A stretch of DNA of 64,000 nt, from assembly GCF_014905555.1 (NCBI RefSeq), contig NZ_BNGS01000005.1:62001-126000 (forward strand). The letters run 5' to 3'. This document shows positions 26,194 to 34,018 of the stretch, in pieces (position 1 is the first letter of the stretch; every line of letters begins with the position of its first letter). A model generated the notes under the pieces. That model saw only the letters and a program-made list of their open reading frames with translations. It was not told the DNA's origin and did no database searches. Origin of the DNA: Streptomyces sp. Y2F8-2 (GTDB taxonomy: Bacteria; Actinomycetota; Actinomycetes; Streptomycetales; Streptomycetaceae). Both the position numbers and the translations under genes were made by a program.

Positions 26194-26928
26194 ATGGAGA
26201 CTGCCGAGTTCGTGGGAGCCCTGGACCGGGAGGGCCGGCTGCTGGCCGCGGCGGCCGAAGAGGCGGGTACCGAGGCGAAGGTGCCGACCTGCCCGGGCTG
26301 GCAGGTTCGGGATCTGCTGCGGCACACCGGCGTGGTGCACCGCTGGGCGGCGGCCTTCGTCGCCGAGGGGCACACCTCGTACCGCCCTGACAGTGGGCTG
26401 CCGGACCTCGACGGGACGGAGCTGACGGCCTGGTTCCGGGAGGGGCACCGCCACCTCGTCGACACCCTCTCCTCGGCCGCGCCCGACGTCCGGTGCTGGC
26501 ACTTCCTGCCCGCGCCCTCGCCGCTGGCCTTCTGGGCCCGGCGGCAGGCGCACGAGACGACGGTGCACCGGATCGACGCCGAGTCGGCACGCGGCGGTAC
26601 GCCCACCGGGATCGGCCGGGAATTCGCGGTGGACGGCATCGACGAGCTGCTGCGCGGCTTCCACGCCCGCTCCAAGAGCCGGGTCCGCAGCGAGGAGCCG
26701 CGGGTGCTGCGGGTGCGGGCGACGGACGCCGACGGCGCGGTGTGGACCGTACGGCTGTCGGGCGAGCCTCCCGTGACCGAGCAGGGCGGGAGCGGCGACG
26801 CCGACTGCGAAGTGGCCGGGCCCGCGGCGCACTTGTACCTGTCGCTGTGGAACCGGCTGCCGTTCCCGGACGTGACCGGTGACACCTCCCTCGCCGCGCT
26901 GTGGCGTGAGAGGTCCGCCGTCACCTGA
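26194..26928 (+). CDS. Maleylpyruvate isomerase family mycothiol-dependent enzyme
   Basis: 244 residues. An N-terminal DinB-like MDMPI domain carries PTCPGWQVRDLLRHTGVVHRWAA and ARRQAHETTVHRIDAE, supplying the H-x3-E-H type metal ligands. A C-terminal SCP2-like domain (DGAVWTVRLSGEPPV, AHLYLSLWNRLPF) follows. Proteins of this family use mycothiol or bind metal; specific substrates are rarely known. ATG at 26194 is preferred to an upstream ATG at 26167. The end overlaps the convergent MarR gene by 8 bases. Confidence 0.85.
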   Translation: METAEFVGALDREGRLLAAAAEEAGTEAKVPTCPGWQVRDLLRHTGVVHRWAAAFVAEGHTSYRPDSGLPDLDGTELTAWFREGHRHLVDTLSSAAPDVRCWHFLPAPSPLAFWARRQAHETTVHRIDAESARGGTPTGIGREFAVDGIDELLRGFHARSKSRVRSEEPRVLRVRATDADGAVWTVRLSGEPPVTEQGGSGDADCEVAGPAAHLYLSLWNRLPFPDVTGDTSLAALWRERSAVT

Positions 26929-27334
26929 GGCTGAGCATCCTGGTCAGCACCGCGCGCTGCACCGGCCGCACCTCGTCGTGCAGGGCGCGGCCCTTGTCCG
27001 TGAGCGTCACCCGCACACCCCGCCGGTCCTCGGTGCACAGGGCGCGCTCGACCAGGCCGTCCTTCTCCAGGCGGGCGATCAGCCGTGACAGCGCGCTCTG
27101 GCTGAGGTGGACCCGCTCGGAGATCTCCTGGACGCGGTAGCCGCAGGAGCCGTCCGCCGCCGGCCCCGGCCCGTCGGACAGCACGTCCAGCACTTCGAAG
27201 TCGCTGGCGCACAGACCGTGCTGGTGCAGGGCGCGGTCGAGCTCGCACTGGGTGCGGGCGTGCAGCGCCAGGATGTCGCGCCACCGGTCCACGAGCGCCC
27301 GGTCGGAAGTGTCCGCCTCGTCCTTGGCAGCCAT
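26921..27334 (-). CDS. MarR family transcriptional regulator
   Basis: 137 residues. The winged helix reads VQEISERVHLSQSALSRLIARLEKDGLVERALCTEDRRGVRVTLTDKGRALHDEV, a textbook MarR domain. The start at 27334 is preferred because the longer frame would cross the operator at 27380-27404. It is divergent from a DHA2 efflux transporter 87 bases away, which it most probably represses until a toxic ligand binds. Two cysteines (CASDFEV and SCGYRV) might allow redox sensing; that is speculation. Confidence 0.9.
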   Translation of the reverse strand: MAAKDEADTSDRALVDRWRDILALHARTQCELDRALHQHGLCASDFEVLDVLSDGPGPAADGSCGYRVQEISERVHLSQSALSRLIARLEKDGLVERALCTEDRRGVRVTLTDKGRALHDEVRPVQRAVLTRMLSLR

Positions 27335-27379
27335 GGCCGCACCGTAGCAGAGAGCAGGCTTTGTTGCATCCGAATTAAA

Positions 27380-27404
27380 TGCACTTGCATCCAATGCAAA
27401 TGCA
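27380..27404. promoter_or_regulatory. MarR operator
   Basis: A 25-bp near-perfect palindrome with 11-bp arms of type TGCA-YTTGCAT and only one mismatched pair outside the centre. It lies between divergent marR and MFS genes, 17 bases before the MFS start. The low GC of this stretch stands out from its surroundings. Confidence 0.75.
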
Positions 27405-27420
27405 TGGAAGTCTGTCGGGC

Positions 27421-28902
27421 ATGACCTCTCCGCTCACCACACCCGCGTTCGAAGGACGCTGGACCCCCCGGCTCTGGGGCACCCTGCTGGTGCTCTGCGC
27501 CGCGATGTTCCTCGACGCACTGGACGTGTCCATGGTCGGCGTCGCCCTGCCGTCCATCGGGACCGACCTCCATCTGACGACGTCGACGCTCCAGTGGATC
27601 GTCAGCGGCTACATCCTCGGCTACGGCGGGCTGCTCCTCCTCGGCGGACGCACGGCCGACCTGCTCGGCCGGCGCCAGGTCTTCCTGGTGGCACTGGGCG
27701 TCTTCGCGCTCGCCTCGCTGCTCGGCGGACTCGTCGACTCCGGTCCGCTGCTGATCGCCAGCCGGTTCATCAAGGGCCTCAGCGCCGCGTTCACCGCACC
27801 GGCGGGCCTGTCGATCATCACCACGACCTTCCCCGAGGGCCCGCTGCGCAACCGCGCCCTGTCGATCTACACCACCTGCGCCGCCACCGGCTTCTCCATG
27901 GGCCTGGTGCTCTCCGGCCTGCTCACCGAGGCCAGTTGGCGCTTCACCATGCTGCTGCCCGCGCCGATCGCGCTGCTCGCCCTGCTCGCCGGCCTGAAGC
28001 TGCTGCCGCGCAGCGCACGCGAGAAGGACCACAACGGCTACGACATCCCCGGCGCCGTCCTCGGCACCGCCTCGATGCTGCTGCTCGTCTTCACCGTCGT
28101 CGAGGCGCCGCACGTCGGCTGGGCCTCCGCCCGCACGCTGCTGTCCTTCCTCGCCGTCGCCGCCCTCCTCACCGTCTTCGTCGTGGTCGAGCGGCGCTCG
28201 GCGGGACCGCTGATCCGGCTCGGCGTGCTGCGCTCCGGCAACCAGGTCCGCGCCCAGCTCGGGGCCATGGCCTTCTTCGGCTCGTACGTCGGCTTCCAGT
28301 TCCTGGTCACTCTGTACATGCAGTCGCTGCTCGGCTGGTCCGCACTGCACACGGCACTCGCGTTCCTCCCGGCGGGCGCGCTGGTGGCCGTGTCCTCGAC
28401 GAAGGTCGGCGCGATCGTGGACCGTTTCGGCACCCAGCGGCTGATCGCGGTGGGCTTCGCCCTCATGGTCGCCGGATACGCCCTGTTCCTCCGCGTGAAC
28501 CTGCACCCGGCGTACGCAGCGGCCATCCTGCCGAGCATGCTGCTCATCGGCGCGGCCTGCGCCCTGGTCTTCCCCTCGCTCAACATCCAGGCCACGAACG
28601 GCGTGGACGACCACGAGCAGGGCATGGTGTCCGGCCTGCTCAACACCTCGGTCCAGGTGGGCGGCGCGATCTTCCTGGCCGTCGTCACCGCGGTGGTGAC
28701 CGCCAACGCGCCCGCGCATCCCTCGGCGCAGGCCGTCCTCGACAGCTACCGGCCCGGCCTGATCGTGGTCACGGGCATCGCCCTGGCAGGCCTGCTGATC
28801 ACCCTCACGGGCCTGCGCACGCGCCGGACACAGCGATCCCTGGTGGTCGCGAAGTCCCTCCAGGAGGAGGCGAACGCGGAACCGGTCGGGGTCCGCGACT
28901 AG
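27421..28902 (+). CDS. DHA2 family MFS drug efflux transporter (EmrB/QacA type)
   Basis: 493 residues, 14 predicted helices. Motif LDALDVSMVGVALPSIG (about 31-47) is the DHA2 family motif in TM1, and GGRTADLLGRRQVF is the loop 2-3 motif A. Proton-driven multidrug export at the plasma membrane is expected. It is controlled by the divergent MarR regulator through the palindrome at 27380-27404. A strong hairpin ends the transcript at 28964-29002. Confidence 0.9.
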   Translation: MTSPLTTPAFEGRWTPRLWGTLLVLCAAMFLDALDVSMVGVALPSIGTDLHLTTSTLQWIVSGYILGYGGLLLLGGRTADLLGRRQVFLVALGVFALASLLGGLVDSGPLLIASRFIKGLSAAFTAPAGLSIITTTFPEGPLRNRALSIYTTCAATGFSMGLVLSGLLTEASWRFTMLLPAPIALLALLAGLKLLPRSAREKDHNGYDIPGAVLGTASMLLLVFTVVEAPHVGWASARTLLSFLAVAALLTVFVVVERRSAGPLIRLGVLRSGNQVRAQLGAMAFFGSYVGFQFLVTLYMQSLLGWSALHTALAFLPAGALVAVSSTKVGAIVDRFGTQRLIAVGFALMVAGYALFLRVNLHPAYAAAILPSMLLIGAACALVFPSLNIQATNGVDDHEQGMVSGLLNTSVQVGGAIFLAVVTAVVTANAPAHPSAQAVLDSYRPGLIVVTGIALAGLLITLTGLRTRRTQRSLVVAKSLQEEANAEPVGVRD

Positions 28903-28963
28903 GGTCTTTCGTTCGGATCAGCCCGGCATGATCAACGAGAGGCCCTTGGGGGACGCCTCCTCA

Positions 28964-29002
28964 CGTACGCCCGGCGGGGTTCCTTGCCCCGCCGGGCGTA
29001 CG
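28964..29002. terminator. Strong hairpin terminator after the DHA2 transporter
   Basis: A perfect 16-bp stem (28964-28979 with 28987-29002) and a 7-base loop, starting 62 bases after the transporter stop and followed by a short T-rich stretch. Confidence 0.8.
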
Positions 29003-29004
29003 CC

Positions 29005-29131
29005 TGTTTGACTTCGGGCTGTCGGGCGGCACGCGGCACACGCTCGTCACCTCGGGCATCGCGGTGGCGTCCGTGGTGTTCCTCGTGCGTGTCGTCGGCG
29101 TGCCGGTCCGCTTCGGGCGCGGTGGGGGTGC
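29005..29131 (+). pseudogene. Possible fragment of a membrane-protein C-terminus
   Basis: The plus-strand frame here reads FDFGLSGGTRHTLVTSGIAV then ASVVFLVRVVGVPVRFGRGG, a stretch with one membrane-like segment ending after the hairpin. It has no start or upstream domain and runs into the end of the response-regulator gene. It could be the leftover end of a deleted membrane gene, or chance. Confidence 0.2.
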
Positions 29132-29797
29132 TCAGCCCAGCCAGCCCGGTCGTACCAGCCCCGACTCGTAGGCCAGCACGACCAGTTGGGCCCTGTCCCG
29201 CGCGCCCAGTTTCACCATGGTGCGGCTGACGTGGGTCTTCGCGGTGAGCGGGCTGACGACCAGCCGGCGGGCGATCTCCTCGTTGGACAGTCCGATGCCG
29301 ACCAGGGCCATCACCTCCCGTTCCCGCTCGGTGAGTCCGGTGAGCGACGCGGTGGCCGCGGGCTCCTTGGAGCGGGCCGCGAACTCGGAGATCAGCCGCC
29401 GCGTCACGCTCGGAGAGAGCAGGGCGTCGCCCGCGACCACCGCCCGTACGGCGCGCAGGAGTTCCTCCGGCTCGGTGTCCTTGACGAGGAAGCCGGAGGC
29501 ACCGGAGCGGATCGCCTCGAAGACGTACTCGTCGAGTTCGAAGGTGGTGAGCATGACCACCTTCACGCCGTCCAGGTCCGGGTCCCGGGTGATCCGGCGG
29601 GTCGCGGCGAGCCCGTCGAGCAGCGGCATGCGGATGTCCATCAGCACGACGTCGGGCCGCGCCTCGCGCACCGTGCGCAACGCCTCCTCGCCGTCGGCGG
29701 CCTCCCCGGCCACCTCGATGTCCGGCTGGGCGTCGAGCAGCGCCTTGAACCCTGCCCTGACCAAAGACTGGTCATCGGCGAGCAGTACCCGGATCAA
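29132..29797 (-). CDS. NarL/FixJ family response regulator
   Basis: 221 residues. The receiver domain has ADD (8-9), phospho-acceptor D54 in VLMDIRMP and the switch lysine in FLVKD. A LuxR-type HTH follows at about 160-205 (LTEREREVMALVGIGLSNEEIARRLVVSPLTAKTHVSRTMVKL). Its start overlaps the stop of the sensor kinase gene (ATGA), so it is the cognate partner. Such pairs often control ABC exporters; none is adjacent here. Confidence 0.95.
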   Translation of the reverse strand: MIRVLLADDQSLVRAGFKALLDAQPDIEVAGEAADGEEALRTVREARPDVVLMDIRMPLLDGLAATRRITRDPDLDGVKVVMLTTFELDEYVFEAIRSGASGFLVKDTEPEELLRAVRAVVAGDALLSPSVTRRLISEFAARSKEPAATASLTGLTEREREVMALVGIGLSNEEIARRLVVSPLTAKTHVSRTMVKLGARDRAQLVVLAYESGLVRPGWLG

Positions 29798-31044
29798 CGG
29801 TCCTCCCTGTGCGCGAGTGCCCCCTCGGTCGATGTCCTCAGCGGCAGTACGGCAAGCACCCGGAAACCGCCGTCCGCGCGCGGGCCCGCCTCGATCGTGC
29901 CACCGAGCGCGGCCGCCCGCTCCCTCATCCCGGCCAGGCCGTTCCCGCTCCCGCCCGCCTCGGCGCCGGTCGCGGGCCCGTCGTCGTCGACGCGAAGGCG
30001 CAGCACACCCTGAGCGCTGTCGACGTGCACGCGCGCGTGCCGGGATCCCGAGTGGCGTACGACGTTGGTGAGCGCCTCCTGCACGATGCGGAACGCGGCG
30101 AGATCGGTGCCCGGCGCAAGCCGCGGCGCCTCGCCCTCGACCGTCACCGTCAGCCCGGCGCCCGCGGCCTGCTCGACGAGTTCCGGCAGCCGGTCCAGAC
30201 CCGGCGCGGGCGCGCGCGGCGCGTCCCCGGGCGTGCGCAGGCTGTCGAGCACCTGGCGCACCTCCCCGAGCGCCTCCTTGCTGGCGGCCTTGATGGTGGT
30301 GAGCGCCGTACGCGCCTGCTCCGGGTCGGAGTCCAGCAGCGCGAGGCCGACGCCGGCCTGGACGTTGATCACCGAAATGCTGTGGGCGAGGACGTCGTGG
30401 AGCTCACGGGCGATGCGCAACCGCTCCTCGTCGGCGCGCCGCCGTAGGGCCTGGGCCCGTTCGGCCCGCTCGCGCGCCCACTGCTCGCGCCGCACGCGCA
30501 CGAGTTCCGCCATCGCCACGATGGCCACCACCCAGGCGGAGATGAGCAGTTCCTGCCCCCAGGAGGCCGCGGAGTCCCCGGGCGGCGGCAGCCATCGGTA
30601 CAGCCAGTGCGCGACCAGGACGTGCCCGGCCCAGAACATCCCGACAGCCGTCCACGCCGCGGTGCGGCGGCCCGCGGCGAGGGCGCTGAAGCAGCCGACG
30701 GCGACGGTGAAGAAGACCGGGCCGTACGGGTATCCGGCGCCCAGGTACACCATGGCCGCCGCTGCCGTCACGAAGACGACCGGCACGGGATGCCGTTGCC
30801 GCCACAGCAGCGCTCCCGAGGCCACGACGACCAGCACGTAGGCGAGGACGTCGAGGGACGCGCGGTGGCCGTGCTGGTTGCGGGCGGAGAAGTGCGTGCC
30901 GACGACCACGAAGGCGGTGAACAGCAGGGTGGAACGCCAGGGAAGGCCGGAGCCGCGGGGCTCATGCCTCCACCACGGCGGCCCGTGCCTCCACGACGGC
31001 GGTCCTTTCCCCCGCCACGGGGCGTCTGCGTGCTGCTCCTCCAT
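29794..31044 (-). CDS. NarL-type sensor histidine kinase
   Basis: 416 residues. A Trp/Pro/His-rich cytosolic N-terminus (1-36) is followed by about five or six membrane helices (37-185). A HisKA_3 dimerisation helix carries phospho-acceptor H216 (RIARELHDVLAHSIS), and a HATPase_c domain shows DDDGPATGAEAGGSGNGLAGMRERAAALGG. The ATG at 31044 lies seven bases after TAGCGT, so the message may be leaderless; an in-frame ATG at 31101 is less likely. A perfect palindrome at 31105-31120 lies in the promoter. Signal unknown. Confidence 0.92.
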   Translation of the reverse strand: MEEQHADAPWRGKGPPSWRHGPPWWRHEPRGSGLPWRSTLLFTAFVVVGTHFSARNQHGHRASLDVLAYVLVVVASGALLWRQRHPVPVVFVTAAAAMVYLGAGYPYGPVFFTVAVGCFSALAAGRRTAAWTAVGMFWAGHVLVAHWLYRWLPPPGDSAASWGQELLISAWVVAIVAMAELVRVRREQWARERAERAQALRRRADEERLRIARELHDVLAHSISVINVQAGVGLALLDSDPEQARTALTTIKAASKEALGEVRQVLDSLRTPGDAPRAPAPGLDRLPELVEQAAGAGLTVTVEGEAPRLAPGTDLAAFRIVQEALTNVVRHSGSRHARVHVDSAQGVLRLRVDDDGPATGAEAGGSGNGLAGMRERAAALGGTIEAGPRADGGFRVLAVLPLRTSTEGALAHREDR

Positions 31045-31104
31045 GCCGTTCACGCTAGACGGCCCTGGCGGGGGACGGCGTCGGCCGGGCGAGGTGATCA
31101 CGGA

Positions 31105-31120
31105 TACTCCCCGGGGAGTA
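31105..31120. promoter_or_regulatory. Perfect 16-bp palindrome upstream of the sensor kinase
   Basis: TACTCCCCGGGGAGTA, fully symmetric, 61-76 bases upstream of the kinase ATG and just after the stop of the upstream tetR. A close copy lies at 1241-1256 before the SHOCT/ABC remnant. It is a candidate binding site of the NarL-type regulator. Confidence 0.55.
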
Positions 31121-31143
31121 CGCCCACGGGGGCACCGGGCCCC

Positions 31144-31836
31144 CTACGGGAACACCAGGCCCACGCCGTGCGCGAGCTGGGCCGCGGCGTGCCGGAAGAA
31201 CGTCGCGCGGTCCTCCACGACGTTGTTGAACTGCCCGAACAGCTCGAACCCCACCAGCCCGTACAGCTGCGCCCAGGCGGCGACCAGGGCGGCGACCGCC
31301 TCGGGCGGCAGGTCGGGCGCCAGCTCGCCGGCCATGCGCCGGGCTTCGGGCTCGAGCTCGGCGGGGACCCGGGTGCGGGCCACACCGTGCTGCCGGTACG
31401 CGTCGCGGACGATGCCGATCAGCAGGACCCCGACGCGGGAGGCGGCCGGGACGGTGGCCTGGGGTGCGGAGTATCCGGGCACGGGCGAGCCGTAGATGAG
31501 CGCGTACTCGTGCGGATGCGCCAGCGCCCAGGCGCGCACGGCCTCGCACACGGCGACCCAGCGCTGGGCGGGGGCGGCGTCACCGGCCTGGGCGTCGGCT
31601 GCCTCGGCGGCCTCACCGAGGGAGTCGTAGGCGTCGATGATGAGCGCGGTGAGCAGGTCGTCGCGGCTGGGGAAGTAGCGGTAGAGCGCGGAGGAGACCA
31701 TGCCCAGCTCTCGGGCGACGGCGCGCAGGGAGAGCGCGGCGGCGCCTCCGGCGGCGAGCTGTCTGCGCGCCTCGTCCTTGATGGCGGCGGTTACCTCCAT
31801 GCGGGCACGGGCGCGGGCTCCTTGGGGGATGTTCAT
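31144..31836 (-). CDS. TetR family transcriptional regulator
   Basis: 230 residues. TetR_N HTH: AAIKDEARRQLAAGGAAALSLRAVARELGMVSSALYRYFPSRDDLLTALIIDAYDSLG, then a WHG/TetR_C_33-like ligand domain (WALAHPHEYALIYGSPVPGY, AQLYGLVGFELFGQFNNVVED). ATG 31836 is chosen since the longer frame crosses repeated operator-like sites. It is divergent from the deazaflavin-dependent reductase gene, which it probably represses together with itself. Confidence 0.9.
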   Translation of the reverse strand: MNIPQGARARARMEVTAAIKDEARRQLAAGGAAALSLRAVARELGMVSSALYRYFPSRDDLLTALIIDAYDSLGEAAEAADAQAGDAAPAQRWVAVCEAVRAWALAHPHEYALIYGSPVPGYSAPQATVPAASRVGVLLIGIVRDAYRQHGVARTRVPAELEPEARRMAGELAPDLPPEAVAALVAAWAQLYGLVGFELFGQFNNVVEDRATFFRHAAAQLAHGVGLVFP

Positions 31837-32121
31837 GCTGGGCAGTCTGCCACGGTTCTGGAGCAGTGCACACAAACGAGAGCAGTGCGCTCTGAGGTGA
31901 GCGGCGGGCTGCGACGTGAGCGATGGGCTGCGACGCGAGCGGTGCGCGCACAGGAGAGAGACGCACACAGACCGGGGCGCCGCTTGGCAAGGAGCGGCGC
32001 CCCACCTCGAGAGCGCCGCCCTAAAAAGAGAGCACCGCTCTTGCTTTGGACCACCGATCTAGCGCACACTGCTCTCAAGCGAGAGCACCGCTCACACTTC
32101 CAGGCCCCAGGAGGCCCCGTC
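31837..32121. promoter_or_regulatory. TetR operator cluster between divergent tetR and reductase genes
   Basis: Three inverted repeats share AGAGC/GCTCT arms: 31879-31893 (AGAGCAGTGCGCTCT), 32029-32041 (AGAGCACCGCTCT) and 32070-32087 (TGCTCTC-AAGC-GAGAGCA), with a further AGAGCACCGCTC half copy starting at 32082. The region holds no gene. The repetition suggests cooperative TetR binding. Confidence 0.55.
31897..31934. repeat. Tandem 19-bp repeat, two copies plus a partial third
   Basis: The 19-base unit at 31897-31915 (GTGAGCGGCGGGCTGCGAC) recurs at 31916-31934 with two changes, and a partial third copy starts at 31935. It lies inside the tetR promoter region. Confidence 0.65.
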
Positions 32122-32583
32122 ATGTCCGACGCCCGGTCCGCGCACGTCCGGAAGCCCGGCTGGTTCACCGTCAACGTCTTCAACCGCGCTGTGGCCTGGC
32201 TGACCCGCCGCGGCATCAGTGTCTGGGGCTCCCGGGTCCTCGCGGTCCGCGGCCGCAAGACCGGCGAGTGGCGGACCACCCCCGTCAACCTGCTGACCGT
32301 GGACGGGCAGCAGTATCTTCTCGCCCCCCGCGGCCACGTCCAGTGGACCCACAACATGCGCGCCGCCGGCGGCGGCGAGCTCCGGCTGGGCAAGCACGTG
32401 GACGTGTTCACCGCCACCGAGGTCGCCGACGACGACAAGGTCCCGCTGCTGCGCGCCTACCTCAAGCGCTGGAAGGCCGAGGTCGGCGTCTTCTTCAACG
32501 GGGTCGGTCCCGACTCCCCCGACACCGACCTGCGCCGTATCGCCCCCGACCACCCCGTCTTCCGGATCACGGTCACGAGCTGA
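32122..32583 (+). CDS. Nitroreductase/deazaflavin-dependent (Ddn-like) oxidoreductase
   Basis: 153 residues with a split beta-barrel: VNVFNRAVAWLTRRGISVWGSRVLAVRGRKTGEWRTTPVNLLTVDGQQYLLAPRGHVQWTHNMRAAGGGELR. The RGRKTGEWR segment and following PVN are the F420 phosphate-side signature of the Ddn/FDOR family. It would use reduced coenzyme F420 to reduce nitro compounds, quinones or enones. AGGAGG precedes the ATG. Its promoter carries the TetR operator cluster. The 3' end overlaps the convergent flavoprotein gene by 11 bases. Confidence 0.88.
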   Translation: MSDARSAHVRKPGWFTVNVFNRAVAWLTRRGISVWGSRVLAVRGRKTGEWRTTPVNLLTVDGQQYLLAPRGHVQWTHNMRAAGGGELRLGKHVDVFTATEVADDDKVPLLRAYLKRWKAEVGVFFNGVGPDSPDTDLRRIAPDHPVFRITVTS

Positions 32584-33805
32584 CCTCGCCGCCCGCCGGC
32601 CGCCGGTCCAGCGCGGTCAGGGCGCGCTGGGCGATCGGGCGGTTGCGGACGATCTCGCCCAGGGACGTGGCCCCCTGCGTGATGTCCTTGAACGCGTTCC
32701 AGGCGGGCCGGAAACCGGTCAGAGCCGCGTGGAAGAGACCGGGGCGGCGTTCGAACGCGTTCAGCAGCCGCTTGCCGACGCTCATCTCGACGCCCAGGCC
32801 GGCCTTGATGGCGAAGGCGTAGTTCAGGGCCTGACGGCGCGTGTCGACCGCGTCGTGCGCCTCCGCGATCCGTACCGCCCACTCCCCCGCGAGCCGCCCG
32901 GACCGCAGCGCGAACGAGATCCCCTCCCGGGTCCACGGCTCCAGCAGCCCCGCCGCGTCCCCGCACACCAGCACCCGCCCGCGCGACAGCGGCGAGTCGT
33001 CGGCGCGGCAGCGGGTCAGGTGCCCGGAGGAAATGCTCGGCCGGAACCCGGCGAGTCCGAGCCGCGCGATGAAGTCCTCCAAGTACCGCTTGGTCGCGGC
33101 ACCTTCACCACGCGCCGAGATGACGCCCACGGTCAGCGTGTCACCCTTAGGGAAGACCCAGCCGTAGCTCCCCGGCATCGGCCCCCAGTCGATGAGGACC
33201 CGCCCCTTCCAGTCCTCGGCGACGGTCTCCGGAACCGGGATCTCCGCCTCCAGGCCGAGATCCACCTGATCGAGCTTCACCCCGACATGGGCTCCTATCC
33301 GGCTGGCGCTGCCGTCCGCGCCCACCACGGCCCGGGCGAGCAGCGTCTCGCCGCCCTGCAGGACGACGGCGACCGTGCGCCGGTCCGGCACCGCAGAGCC
33401 GTGCTGCTCGACCCGCGACACCGTGGCCCCGGTGCGCAGCTCGGCACCCGCCTTCTGCGCGTACTCGACGAGCTGCTGATCGAACTCCGGCCGGTTGATC
33501 AGCCCGAACAGCATCTGCTTGGAACGGCGGGTGCGGGTGAAGCGGCCGTTGTGCGAGAAGGTGACCGCGTGCACCCGGTCGCGCAGCGGCAGCTCGAAGC
33601 CGGGCGGCAGGGCGTCGCGCGAGGGGCCGATGATGCCGCCGCCGCACGTCTTGTAGCGGGGCAGCTCGGCCTTCTCCAGCAGCAGCACGCTGCGTCCCGC
33701 GACCGCCGCCGCGTAGGCGGCCGAGGCCCCCGCGGGTCCCGCGCCCACCACGACGACGTCCCACACCCGCTGCACGCCGTCCGCCGAAGAGTTCTCGCCG
33801 CTCAC
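32573..33805 (-). CDS. Geranylgeranyl reductase family FAD-dependent oxidoreductase
   Basis: 410 residues. The dinucleotide-binding loop VVVVGAGPAGASAAY is at about 17-31, the substrate-side PRYKTCGGGIIGPSR follows, and the second FAD motif VLVCGDAAGLLEPWTREGISFALRSGRLAGE is near 290-320. Family members saturate isoprenoid chains (menaquinone, archaeal-type lipids) or act in secondary metabolism; in actinomycetes MenJ-like reduction of a menaquinone side chain is possible. GTG start. It stands alone, divergent from the dipeptidase gene. Confidence 0.85.
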   Translation of the reverse strand: MSGENSSADGVQRVWDVVVVGAGPAGASAAYAAAVAGRSVLLLEKAELPRYKTCGGGIIGPSRDALPPGFELPLRDRVHAVTFSHNGRFTRTRRSKQMLFGLINRPEFDQQLVEYAQKAGAELRTGATVSRVEQHGSAVPDRRTVAVVLQGGETLLARAVVGADGSASRIGAHVGVKLDQVDLGLEAEIPVPETVAEDWKGRVLIDWGPMPGSYGWVFPKGDTLTVGVISARGEGAATKRYLEDFIARLGLAGFRPSISSGHLTRCRADDSPLSRGRVLVCGDAAGLLEPWTREGISFALRSGRLAGEWAVRIAEAHDAVDTRRQALNYAFAIKAGLGVEMSVGKRLLNAFERRPGLFHAALTGFRPAWNAFKDITQGATSLGEIVRNRPIAQRALTALDRRPAGGEVSS

Positions 33806-34018
33806 GATGGTCTACTGCTCCCGATCAAGCCGCCTGCCGCATCTGTCCCCCGCATCCTACGGCCGCGTCCTCACAGCCCGCTGTGGGAGGATCTGCAGCG
33901 TATGCGCCCTGTCGTCGGCATGCGCGTACGCCCGAAGGACCGCCCGTTACACACCCGCACACGTACACACCAGAGGTACTCGTCGGTACCTGAGTCGCAA
34001 CCTACGAGGAGCGCTTCC

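Noticed and set aside
32729..34018. Plus-strand N-terminal extension of the dipeptidase frame by more than 400 codons
   Set aside because: It is antisense to the geranylgeranyl-reductase-like gene. The dipeptidase has a good ribosome site and ATG at 34019.
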